32,300 nucleotides of DNA from an uncultured Campylobacter sp. (GTDB lineage: Bacteria > Campylobacterota > Campylobacteria > Campylobacterales > Campylobacteraceae): positions 1-32,300 of the forward strand of contig NZ_CALKTT010000089.1 in the NCBI RefSeq assembly GCF_937997535.1, read 5' to 3'. A model generated the notes under the pieces. That model saw only the letters and a program-made list of their open reading frames with translations, was not told the origin of the DNA and did not search any database. Positions 21,439 through 29,191 of this stretch are shown here, piece after piece. Made by a program: the position numbers and the translations under genes. The stretch's first letter is position 1. The number at the start of each line of letters is the position of its first letter.

Positions 21439-23518
21439 TCTTTTTAGCGCCGCTTTAGCGTTTGCAGACCTCAACACGACCGGCGAGGGAAGCTTTGTAG
21501 AGACGAATTCTTCTACTCCAGAGGCAAATCTTACTTTAGAAAACAACAAAACCGAGATCAAAAAGGAAGTCGCTAAAATTTTATCCAAATCCCTTGGTGC
21601 AGAGGATGGCAATAAAACTGAAGTAATAAATATGATCGCAGAAAAGGTCGCTAAAACGGAGACTTCGCAGAAAAAAGCTCCTAACGGCGAGACGCTTATC
21701 TCTGTAATCAAAGAGATTAAAAAGCTAAATTTGCAGCGCAGCTCCCTGCTTAACGGCGGCGATGCCAACGCGAGCAAAAACGAATTGGACGCCATCGATC
21801 GCAATAAAGCTAAGCTCTTTGATCGCCTACCTTTTGCAATTACGCAGCAGGATATGGATATCGAAAGCATAATGTCGTATGCGCAAAATAAAAAGAACAT
21901 CCAAACTACGCTAAAAAAATACGCCAAAAAGCAGAGCTCTCCCGAATACGTAAATGCAAGCGCGGATTTGGAAAAAATGGAGATGGCAGAGATCTTTTAT
22001 ACCTCACTTATGAAAATTGAGGATATGTTTGTAAACGGCGCAAGCAGAAGCGCGCTTGAAAGCGAGCTGAGTAGCACGCTACTAAATATCCAGACTAGGG
22101 ATTTTAGCAAACTTAATGATTTGAAAAACAATCTAAGCAGTCAAGAGCAAATAGACGCCTTAGAGTCTAAAATCAACGATTTGAAAAACGACAAGCAGAC
22201 CTACGACGAGGTGCTTACGTATCTGTCGCGAAATAGCGATCTACTCGCAAGCAGCGTGGTTTTTACGAGCTTAAATTTTAAATCGGTGATTGATTATATC
22301 AACGATAAAATTCCGTTTAAGCTCAGCCACGTAAATTTCGGCAAGCTCATTTTGATCACGCTGATTACGCTATTTTTCTACTCGCTTCGCAGACTGCTTG
22401 CCAACATTATCTATTTCGTATTTAAATTCTTTAATAAAAGCTTTTCGCTGGATAGCGAAACTCTAAAAACGCAAGTAGTAGGCATCATCAAGCGTCCGAT
22501 GGGTATTTTGCTGATCGCTTATTCGGTCGATATCTGTCTTAGTATATTTTATTATCCGGCGCCTGTGCCGATAAAATTTGCAAATTTATTCTCGATCGTT
22601 TACGTGGTGCTTTGGGCATGGCTCATTATCGAAATCATCGACGGTTACGGTATTATCGTGCTTGGAAACATCACGAAAAAAGGCGTCAGAAAAGATATCA
22701 TAAATCTAGTCGTTAAAATTCTATACGTCATCGTAATCATCATCGCCGCGCTTTTGGTGCTAAAGCGTCTAGGCTTTGATATCTCGGCTCTTATGGCATC
22801 GCTTGGAATCGGCGGACTTGCGATCGCGTTTGCGACTAAGGACATCATCGCAAATTTCTTCTCATCCGTGATGCTATTATTTGATAATTCATTCTCGCAA
22901 GGTGATTGGGTCGTATTAGGAGACATAGAAGGAAACGTCGTAGAAACGGGCTTTAGAAAGACGACGATCAGGACCTTTGATAACGCTCTTGTTTTTGTGC
23001 CGAATTCCAACATAATGGCGCAAAATATCAAAAACTGGAGCCGCAGGAAGGTAGGACGGAATTTAAAGCTTACCGTGGGCGTCGAATACGGTGCGAGCAC
23101 GGCTCAACTTCGAAAGTGCGTAAACGACATCAAAGAGATGCTAAAATCTCACCCAGGCATCGCTCAATCTGCAGATACGGCATTGAATTCTAAAGATTTT
23201 CGTATGCGCTATAGACAAAATATGGTCTCTATCGACGATTTAGCGGGCTATAAAAGCACTATGTTCGTGGCGTTAGATAGCTTTGGCGATTCGTCTATTA
23301 ACATTTTAGTTTACTGCTTCACAAAAACCGTAATATGGGCAAATTTCATCCAAACGAAAGAGGATGTTTTATTTAAAATAATGGAGATCGTGGAGCAAAA
23401 CGGACTATCGTTTGCCTTCCCATCACAGAGCGTTTATATCGAAAATATCCCGGAAATAGCAAGCGAATGCGTAAAATCAAAAGTAAATTCCAACGACAAA
23501 GGAGAGCAAAATGGCTGA
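21404..23518 (+). CDS. MscS-family mechanosensitive channel with periplasmic coiled-coil domain
   Basis: The protein has 704 residues. A signal peptide (1-21) is followed by a helical periplasmic domain of about 290 residues with coiled-coil character. Membrane segments lie at about 312-330, 362-382, 393-422 and 432-455. The pore helix is LMASLGIGGLAIAFATKD at 463-480, the MscS hallmark. The cytoplasmic beta domain runs from about 497 (QGDWVVLGDIEGNVVETGF; FVPNSNIMAQNIKNWSRR) and an alpha/beta vestibule runs to about 690. It should open under membrane tension to release solutes. The start ATG lies inside the end of the carbonic anhydrase gene with TAAGGGA upstream. Its last eight bases overlap the small acidic gene. 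Confidence 0.93.
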   Translation: MKKSIISFLTISLFSAALAFADLNTTGEGSFVETNSSTPEANLTLENNKTEIKKEVAKILSKSLGAEDGNKTEVINMIAEKVAKTETSQKKAPNGETLISVIKEIKKLNLQRSSLLNGGDANASKNELDAIDRNKAKLFDRLPFAITQQDMDIESIMSYAQNKKNIQTTLKKYAKKQSSPEYVNASADLEKMEMAEIFYTSLMKIEDMFVNGASRSALESELSSTLLNIQTRDFSKLNDLKNNLSSQEQIDALESKINDLKNDKQTYDEVLTYLSRNSDLLASSVVFTSLNFKSVIDYINDKIPFKLSHVNFGKLILITLITLFFYSLRRLLANIIYFVFKFFNKSFSLDSETLKTQVVGIIKRPMGILLIAYSVDICLSIFYYPAPVPIKFANLFSIVYVVLWAWLIIEIIDGYGIIVLGNITKKGVRKDIINLVVKILYVIVIIIAALLVLKRLGFDISALMASLGIGGLAIAFATKDIIANFFSSVMLLFDNSFSQGDWVVLGDIEGNVVETGFRKTTIRTFDNALVFVPNSNIMAQNIKNWSRRKVGRNLKLTVGVEYGASTAQLRKCVNDIKEMLKSHPGIAQSADTALNSKDFRMRYRQNMVSIDDLAGYKSTMFVALDSFGDSSINILVYCFTKTVIWANFIQTKEDVLFKIMEIVEQNGLSFAFPSQSVYIENIPEIASECVKSKVNSNDKGEQNG

Positions 23519-23684
23519 TTTCGATGACTTCGAAGACGAAGAGTTCGATGAGGACGAATATGAGGACGATGATCTAATCGGAGGCGACGAGAGTTACAAC
23601 TACAACTACGACGAGGACGATTATAGCTACGAAGACGACGACGGTTTTAACGATTATAGCGATTTGGACAGCGAGGATTATTAG
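23511..23684 (+). CDS. 57-residue polyacidic small protein
   Basis: The ATG at 23511 is preceded by AAAGGAGAGCAAA, a strong ribosome site that lies inside the end of the MscS gene; the stop TAG at 23682-23684 shares its last base with the GTG start of the superoxide dismutase gene. The product begins MADFDDFEDEEFDEDEYEDD and contains 20 Asp, 10 Glu and 8 Tyr among 57 residues, with no Lys, Arg, His or Cys. It should be extremely acidic and probably disordered unless it binds metal or a basic partner. I know no family for it. Overlap on both sides and the ribosome site support translation. It might be a metal or polycation binder, a DNA mimic, or a helper for the next gene's product; none of these is shown. 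Confidence 0.8.
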   Translation: MADFDDFEDEEFDEDEYEDDDLIGGDESYNYNYDEDDYSYEDDDGFNDYSDLDSEDY

Positions 23685-24415
23685 TGTTTAGATCCAGGGT
23701 GCTGCCTTTTGATCCGCGCACGAATAAAATCGCGAGCCTACAGAGTTTGAAATTTCATCACGGCGGGCTTTGCGAGGACTATGTCTCCGCCCTAAATCGA
23801 GACATTGCGGATACGCCGATACAAAACGCGGATCTTTTTACGATCATCACGCAGTCGTTCAGGGAGGCGCGCGGCGAGGAGTGCGAGTTTTCGCAAATTT
23901 CAAAGCTCTATCAAATTTGCCTAGGTTTTAGCCGTATTTTTAACAACGCTTCTGAAATTTACAACCACGATTTTTACTTCGACTGCATCGCGCAGCCAAG
24001 CGAGCCTAGCGGCGAGCTCGCGGACGCTTTAGCTCAGGCTTTCGGCGGGATAGAAAATTTGAAAAGCGAGTTTTTAAAGCGCGCACTGGGGCTTTTCGGT
24101 AGCGGCTGGTGCTGGCTTGCATGCGACGAGCGCGGCGCGAATTTAGAAATCATCACGACGCAAAATGCGGACACGCCGATCGTGCATGGTAAAATTCCGC
24201 TTTTAGCCTGCGATCTTTGGGAGCACGCCTATTATGTCGATCATCAAAATGCGCGCAAGTTCTACGTGGAGAATTTCTTGCGTTTTGCGGACTTTGGCTT
24301 TGCAAGCGACGCCTACTTCCAGGCAAAAAAGCAAGGACTTGACTCCGTAAAGCTCTACATCAGCGAGCTTCACCCCGCTGCCTCCTCGCGCTGCGATTGT
24401 GGCTGCTGCGGGTAG
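23684..24415 (+). CDS. Divergent iron/manganese superoxide dismutase with Cys-rich tail
   Basis: The protein has 243 residues, against about 195-220 in ordinary FeSOD. The four metal ligands are in place: H25 in KFHHGG, H95 in YNHDFYFDCI, and D177 and H181 in CDLWEHAYYVDHQN. GSGWCWL (139-145) and ISELHP are family marks. Several usual second-sphere residues differ. Where FeSOD has K-H-H four residues after the first ligand, this has G-L-C (L29 in place of the gateway His30 of E. coli SodB), and the active-site Gln69 position is Glu (E91 in NNASE). About 20 extra residues stand before the second ligand. The end is RCDCGCCG. The start is GTG, with GAGGA just upstream, overlapping the acidic gene by one base. 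Activity as a normal dismutase is therefore in doubt. Confidence 0.82.
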   Translation: MFRSRVLPFDPRTNKIASLQSLKFHHGGLCEDYVSALNRDIADTPIQNADLFTIITQSFREARGEECEFSQISKLYQICLGFSRIFNNASEIYNHDFYFDCIAQPSEPSGELADALAQAFGGIENLKSEFLKRALGLFGSGWCWLACDERGANLEIITTQNADTPIVHGKIPLLACDLWEHAYYVDHQNARKFYVENFLRFADFGFASDAYFQAKKQGLDSVKLYISELHPAASSRCDCGCCG

Positions 24416-24445
24416 ATTTGGGCTTTTGTTACACAGCTTCGAGCA

Positions 24446-24756
24446 CTGCGGATTATTGGCTCTCTATGACTGCCACGCGCTAAATTCCAAGCGCCTTCCG
24501 CTTCTCGGCGTCTATATTTTGCCTCGCGAATACTGCACCGCGCAGCCCGTGGCGTCGCAAGACCTTAGGCTTGCTATCTAGCCGTATAAATTTACGTGGA
24601 TTTTGATCTTGAGCTCATTTGGCGTCTGCGGATTAAAATTTAAGATTTTTAATTTGAAGTTTGTTTGACTATAGTTCACCGCTCGTTACGCGCCAAATTC
24701 CGAATGCTTCTCCTTTTCAGCGCTTATATCTTGTGCGCAAATGCCGCATTGCACAG
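24446..24756. repeat. Diverged direct duplication of about 100-130 bp
   Basis: Copy 1 (24446-24545) and copy 2 (24626-24756) both begin CTGCGGATTA. Later CACGCGCTAAATTCC (from 24474) matches TACGCGCCAAATTCC (from 24688), and this match continues for about 70 bases at roughly 70 per cent identity by eye, with copy 2 carrying about 34 extra bases before it. Confidence 0.45.
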
Positions 24757-25399
24757 ACCTTATGTGAAATTTCGCTTTATCTAGCTCTGCTTTCTTAAAA
24801 TTTCCACTGCCCGCGTATTGAAATTTAACGCTACGAGCGAGCGTCTTGTAAAATTTTAAAGTTGTAATTATAGATAGTTCGTAAAATTGTTATCTGTCTA
24901 GATAAAATTTGCTGCGCCAAAGGCGGGGCGCGGCGGGTTTGAAATTTACGCCCGAATAGCACAGCTTGCGGCTTGCGGGCTAAATTTAACGGAAATCGAT
25001 CGTCGAATTTATCCTTTCGGCGGGTAAAATTTCAGTGCTGTTTCGGCTTGAAATTTCGCTTTAAATTTTAAAAATTTGCACCGCGCCAAAGTTAGCTCGT
25101 CATGCCGAAAAAAAGGAGCCGCATCGAAAGCCAAGTTATGCCACGCCGGACGCACCCGCACACTACGTGCGCCAAAATATGGCACGGAATTTTAACCGCA
25201 TCAGCTCAAATCGTGCGACGAGCTGCGCTGCACGAAACCTCGTTAGTTAAAGCGCCGAGCCGTATTCGCGCGCCGTATAAAGCCGCTAGACGCAGAATTT
25301 TACTCGTTTAAACGCAGCACATCACTTCACAAACATAAAATTAGTCCGTTAAGGCGGCACTCGTCGCGCGGCATGCACGCCAAATCAAAAGTGCAAACC

Positions 25400-25745
25400 A
25401 CGTTCGCTTAAAATTCGAAGACATACTCAATAAAATTCAAAGCCGCACCCCAAAAATACAAAAGCCGCACTCGCTCGAAACGCGAAGTCGTGTCTATTTA
25501 AAGTATAGAGCTACGCCTAATAAAATTAAAAACCGCGCTAGCTCGAAAGGTAAAGCTAAATTTATTTAAGACGTGAAGCCGCGCTTAAAAACGCAAAATC
25601 TTGCTCGCTTAAAGCAAAAAGCCAATATTGAAAATGCAAAGCTGTAGCCGCCGAAAACTCAAAGTCGCGTCTGCTTAAATTTCCTGGCTTATTTAAAATT
25701 CTAAGCCTACTCAAAGCCCCAAATCCGCTTAAAATTTTAAAATTT
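25400..25745. repeat. Degenerate short tandem repeats, units of about 17-25 bp
   Basis: About 15 units share the pattern AAAA-N4-AAAGCCGC-N3-CTCGCTTAA with many changes, for example AAAAGCCGCACTCGCTCG, AAAAACCGCGCTAGCTCG and AAAACTCAAAGTCGCG. The run ends just at the 3' end of the MORN-repeat gene. Confidence 0.5.
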
Positions 25746-25753
25746 AGCCTGCT

Positions 25754-26965
25754 TTACTCTCTTGCGAGCCCGTTTTTATCGGATTTATCGCTGATTAGAT
25801 TGCCCGCTTCGTCGTATTTTTTGGCGCGCACGAGCCTGCCACGCTCAAACTCGCCCTCGGCTTCGAGCTTGCCGTCTGCGTAGTAGTGCTTCACCGTGCC
25901 TGTCTCCAGCCCATCCTTAAATGTTACTCTAGCTTTGAGCGTGCCGTTTTCGTGATATGTTTCATAAAGCCCGTGTTTGCGCCCGTCTCTGAACATCACC
26001 TTCGCCGCAAGCGCGCCACTCTCGTAGTACTGCCGCGCCTCTCCCGTTTGGCTGTCGCGCTCAAACTCGTATTCGCCCTGCAGCGCGCCGCTTGCGTAGT
26101 ATTCGCGCACGGCGCCGTCGCGCTCGCCGTCTTTGAAATTTTCGACTACGCGCGTCTTGCCGTCCTCGTAAAATAACTTCCAAACGCCCTGTTTGCGGTC
26201 ATCCTTGTATGCGCCCGTCTGCTTTAGCGCGCCGTTAGCGTGATACCATCTCTCTACGCCCTGCCTATTACCCCCTTTGTAGCTTCGCTCCCCGCGCACT
26301 TTGCCGCTTTTGTAATAATCCACGTCCTTGCCGTTTCGCAGCCCGCCCTTATACGGATGGCGCGCGCTTACTTCGCCGCTTTCGTAGTAATCGGTAAAAA
26401 CGCCCTCGCGCCTATCATTTTTATACGCGCCCTGCTGCTTTAGCTTGCCGCTTTCCTGATAATACAGCTTGTAAAAACCCTCGCGCTTGCCGGCTTTGTA
26501 TTCGCTCTGCGATCTCAGCTCGCCGCCGTCCGCGTAGTAGCTCTTCGCGACGCCGTCGTACAGGCCGTTTTTTAGCGGATATTCGTTTGAGGGCTTATCT
26601 CTGCCGTCAAAGTAATCGCGCTGAAGCACCGCGGTGCCGTTCTTTACGTCGATCTCTCTGATAAGCGTGGGCGGCAGCGGCTTTGCTCTGGGGTAGACGA
26701 CGCCCATAAAGTTTACGTCGTAGAGATCCTCGGCGCTGTAGTGCAGCACCTTGAGCGTCCCGCTGTAGGGCTTGTCTGCTACGAAATACAGGCCGTTTTT
26801 TAGGACCGGCTCGGGTTGCATTACGCTTTTTGACTCCAGAGCTTGCGCGCCTAGCGCCAAAAGCGGAAGCAGAAGCAGGAACTTTAATGCGCTTGGAAAG
26901 CTAAAACTTCGCATTAAATTTAAGCCCAAATTGAGCGAATTTTGCGCGGCTTTGCGGGTTTTCAT
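25754..26965 (-). CDS. Exported MORN-like (YwqK-type) repeat protein
   Basis: The protein has 403 residues. It has an export signal, with hydrophobic core LKFLLLLPLLALGAQA ending near residue 42. From about 131 it carries ten tandem repeats of about 24 residues plus a degenerate eleventh: pattern YKxGKREGxxKxYYxSGxLxxxx (for example AYKDDRKQGVWKLFYEDG). These are MORN_2/YwqK repeats, which build a beta-rich elongated structure and are often on the cell surface; no toxin partner is seen. The ATG at 26965 has AAAGGA upstream, so the odd N-terminal extension MKTRKAAQNSLNLGLNL is probably translated; a second ATG, 17 codons in, would give a more usual signal peptide but lacks a ribosome site. Confidence 0.85.
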   Translation of the reverse strand: MKTRKAAQNSLNLGLNLMRSFSFPSALKFLLLLPLLALGAQALESKSVMQPEPVLKNGLYFVADKPYSGTLKVLHYSAEDLYDVNFMGVVYPRAKPLPPTLIREIDVKNGTAVLQRDYFDGRDKPSNEYPLKNGLYDGVAKSYYADGGELRSQSEYKAGKREGFYKLYYQESGKLKQQGAYKNDRREGVFTDYYESGEVSARHPYKGGLRNGKDVDYYKSGKVRGERSYKGGNRQGVERWYHANGALKQTGAYKDDRKQGVWKLFYEDGKTRVVENFKDGERDGAVREYYASGALQGEYEFERDSQTGEARQYYESGALAAKVMFRDGRKHGLYETYHENGTLKARVTFKDGLETGTVKHYYADGKLEAEGEFERGRLVRAKKYDEAGNLISDKSDKNGLARE

Positions 26966-27117
26966 ATTTTGCTTCCTTTGGCTTGGTTAAATTTGAAGAA
27001 TTTTAAAATTTGAAGCTAAATTTTAGATAAATCCTCGCGGAGTTTGGGCTGTGGATTTGGTTTATGGCGTTGGACGCGTGCCGTGCGCGTAAGCTTATCA
27101 CGTACTATTTAACGGAG

Positions 27118-27639
27118 TTAAACGTTAAATTTCGGCGGGCTCTTTAACATATCCGCGACGATCGTCCACTCGCCAACGAGCCTTTCAAAACTAAAATTTG
27201 CATTCGCAGGGCTAGTCGAGGGTAGCTTGACGGGTTCTTTGCCCGTTGTGTTTAAAATTTGAGTTTTTAGGTATTTTTCGCAGATTTCGTGCGCCTTGCC
27301 GCCGTTTGTGTAAACTTGCGCGATGTGCGCGCCGCTAAAGATCGGCTCTAAATTTGCAGGCACGACGGCGGTCATTTTGGCGTCACTTGAGCCCTTTATC
27401 TCGCAGCAGATCGCAGCGTCGTAGATGGCGATGCGGCGGGCGAGCAGGAATTTTATCTTTTCCTCCGTGCTCGTAGGCGGCGGCGCGTTTAAAATTTGCG
27501 CCAGCACCCGCCAGAAGCGATTTTGCGGATTTGCGTAGTAAAAGCCCAGCTTGCGAGAGGGGGCGGAGGGAAAGGAGCCGAGGATTAAAATTTTAGAATT
27601 TTGATCGAAAATCGGCTTAAAAGGGTGAGTTTGGCTCAT
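27118..27639 (-). CDS. DNA glycosylase of the uracil-DNA glycosylase superfamily (family 6, hypoxanthine type)
   Basis: The protein has 173 residues. The N-terminal block ILILGSFPSAPSRKLGFYY, then ANPQNRFWRVL, is the nucleotide-binding motif of family 6 (hypoxanthine-DNA glycosylase) and related Mug-like enzymes; AIYDAAICCEIKGSSDA and the late LPSTSPANA correspond to the second active-site segment. It should remove deaminated bases (hypoxanthine or possibly uracil) from DNA. The protein is cytoplasmic, with no signal. The ribosome site is weak. It stands between the repeat protein and a non-coding gap. The superfamily is confident; the exact base preference is not. Confidence 0.82.
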   Translation of the reverse strand: MSQTHPFKPIFDQNSKILILGSFPSAPSRKLGFYYANPQNRFWRVLAQILNAPPPTSTEEKIKFLLARRIAIYDAAICCEIKGSSDAKMTAVVPANLEPIFSGAHIAQVYTNGGKAHEICEKYLKTQILNTTGKEPVKLPSTSPANANFSFERLVGEWTIVADMLKSPPKFNV

Positions 27640-27982
27640 TTTACACCCGCTTTGTATTCGCCGAAAACGCCCGCCGGAGCGCTATAAAATTTATCTTTCA
27701 TTTTCGCTTATCTCTCGTAAATACCCGAATTTTGCCAGTGAAACAGCTTGGGCTAAAATTGCGCGGCGGCAAAGATTTCGGCGCGCCTGCTTGTTCTGAT
27801 ACGGCGCGCGGTAAAAATTATGATGAGCCTACCGCGGCGTGCGATTTGGGTCTAAATTTCAACTTTTCAAAATCCCAAATCAGAGCTTTTGCGACTAAAT
27901 TCAGCGCTTCGCAGCGGCAAAATTTTAACCCTCGCGGCAATTAAAATTCCATCCACCGCAACTGCCGCCGAAACGCTACGCG
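27640..27982. other. Non-coding gap of 343 bp
   Basis: No gene is recognised. The stretch has mixed composition with a few AAATTT words. It lies downstream of moeA and upstream of the glycosylase gene on the same strand; a clear terminator or promoter was not found. Confidence 0.5.
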
Positions 27983-29191
27983 CTAAATTTTAGGTACCGA
28001 GATTACGCGCACGAGCTCGCCTTTTTTGAGCTCTTTGACCTCTAGCGGCGCGACTAGCAGGACGCTATCGTCGTCTAAATTGTTCAAAATCGCGCTGGAG
28101 CCCTGCTTTTTGCTTTGCAGGCTAACAAAAAGCCGCCCGTCTCTGTTTTGCAAGAGCGCGGGCATAAATTCCAGCCACGGCGTCTTTTTTACGTAGTCGT
28201 GATCTAAGATTGCGCTAAATTCGGTGTTTTCGTGCACGCCGAAGGACTTTTGCAAATATATGCGCAAAAACAAAATGCACGTAATGAGCGCCGAGAGCGG
28301 GAAGCCGGGGAACGCGAAGATATATTTTTCGCCGGTTTTGGCTACGCGCACGTGGCGGCCCGGTTTGATCGCCGCGCCCTTTACGATTAGCTCAAATTTT
28401 GATTGCAGCGTGCTTTGCACGAAATCGTAGTCTCCGACGCTCACTCCGCCGCTAGTTAGAAGCATGTCGGCGCTCTGTAAAGCCGATAGGATCGCGCCTT
28501 CTAGCTCTTTTTCGTCATCGCGTACTAGAGGCATTATCATCGCTTCGCAGCCTAGTTGCGTTACTAAATTTGCAAGCGCGATGTGGTTGGAGCTGTAAAT
28601 TTGAGCGTCGTTTTCGAGCTTTTCGCCCAGATCCTTGATCTCGCTGCCGGTGGCTAGGATCGCTACTTTTGGGCGGACGAATACGCTTATGTGAAATAGA
28701 CCAAGCTCGGCTAGCAGCGCGATCTGCGAAAATCCGAGCTTCGTGCCGCTACGAAGCAAAAGCTCGCCCTCGCGGTAGCTCTCGCCCGCCGCGCGCACGG
28801 CAAAGCACGCTGCGACAGGCTTTGTGACGATAATTTCGCCGCCTTGCACCTGCACGTTTTCGATCGGCAGAAGCGTGTCGCTGCCCTCGCACATGAGCCC
28901 GCCGGTGAAGGTTTTGACGCACTCGCCCGCCTTTGCCGCGGCGCCAGGCATTTTGCCTGCAGGCGTCGTGCCGACGATCTTAAATTTAGCTCCCTCGCTC
29001 AGATCCGCGCCCTTTAGCGCGTAGCCGTCCATCGCGGCGGTCGGGCGGCGCGGAGTGCTAAAAGGCGCCGCGACGTCGCTTGCTAAAATACGCCCTAGCG
29101 CCTGAGTGATCGCGACCTTCTCGATGCGCGATGACTTTTGCACCGTATTTGCGAAGCGCTCCATCGCACTTTCAAATTTTTCAAATTCCAT
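27983..29191 (-). CDS. moeA: Molybdopterin molybdenumtransferase MoeA
   Basis: The protein has 402 residues, full length, and inserts molybdate into adenylated molybdopterin, the last step of molybdenum cofactor synthesis. Family marks in order: STPRRPTAAMDGYAL (45-59), GTTPAGKMPG (74-83), ILATGSEI (178-185), LLTSGGVSVGDYDFV (244-258), KPGRHV (276-281) and FAFPGFPLSAL (292-302). The ATG overlaps the end of the transporter gene by 11 bases, with AAAGGG upstream, so the two form one unit. The cofactor serves periplasmic nitrate, formate and other respiratory enzymes outside this window. Confidence 0.95.
   Translation of the reverse strand: MEFEKFESAMERFANTVQKSSRIEKVAITQALGRILASDVAAPFSTPRRPTAAMDGYALKGADLSEGAKFKIVGTTPAGKMPGAAAKAGECVKTFTGGLMCEGSDTLLPIENVQVQGGEIIVTKPVAACFAVRAAGESYREGELLLRSGTKLGFSQIALLAELGLFHISVFVRPKVAILATGSEIKDLGEKLENDAQIYSSNHIALANLVTQLGCEAMIMPLVRDDEKELEGAILSALQSADMLLTSGGVSVGDYDFVQSTLQSKFELIVKGAAIKPGRHVRVAKTGEKYIFAFPGFPLSALITCILFLRIYLQKSFGVHENTEFSAILDHDYVKKTPWLEFMPALLQNRDGRLFVSLQSKKQGSSAILNNLDDDSVLLVAPLEVKELKKGELVRVISVPKI

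Larger units (their letters stand above)
24416..25753. other. Non-coding stretch of 1.34 kb with duplicated and tandem-repeat blocks
   Basis: No ORF with a ribosome site or family is found. The left part contains two diverged copies of a block of about 100-130 bp (24446-24545 and 24626-24756). The middle has AT words set in GC-rich DNA. The right part (25400-25745) is a run of degenerate units of about 17-25 bp. It may be decayed sequence between convergent genes. Confidence 0.55.

Noticed and set aside
24399..24581. Possible 60-residue ORF after the SOD gene
   Set aside because: No ribosome site of its own, odd composition, and it overlaps the SOD end; its sequence is part of a duplicated non-coding block.
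25102..25311. Possible 69-residue ORF in the 1.34-kb gap
   Set aside because: Arg/Ala-rich composition looks like a chance frame of GC-rich DNA; no family, neighbour or promoter supports it.
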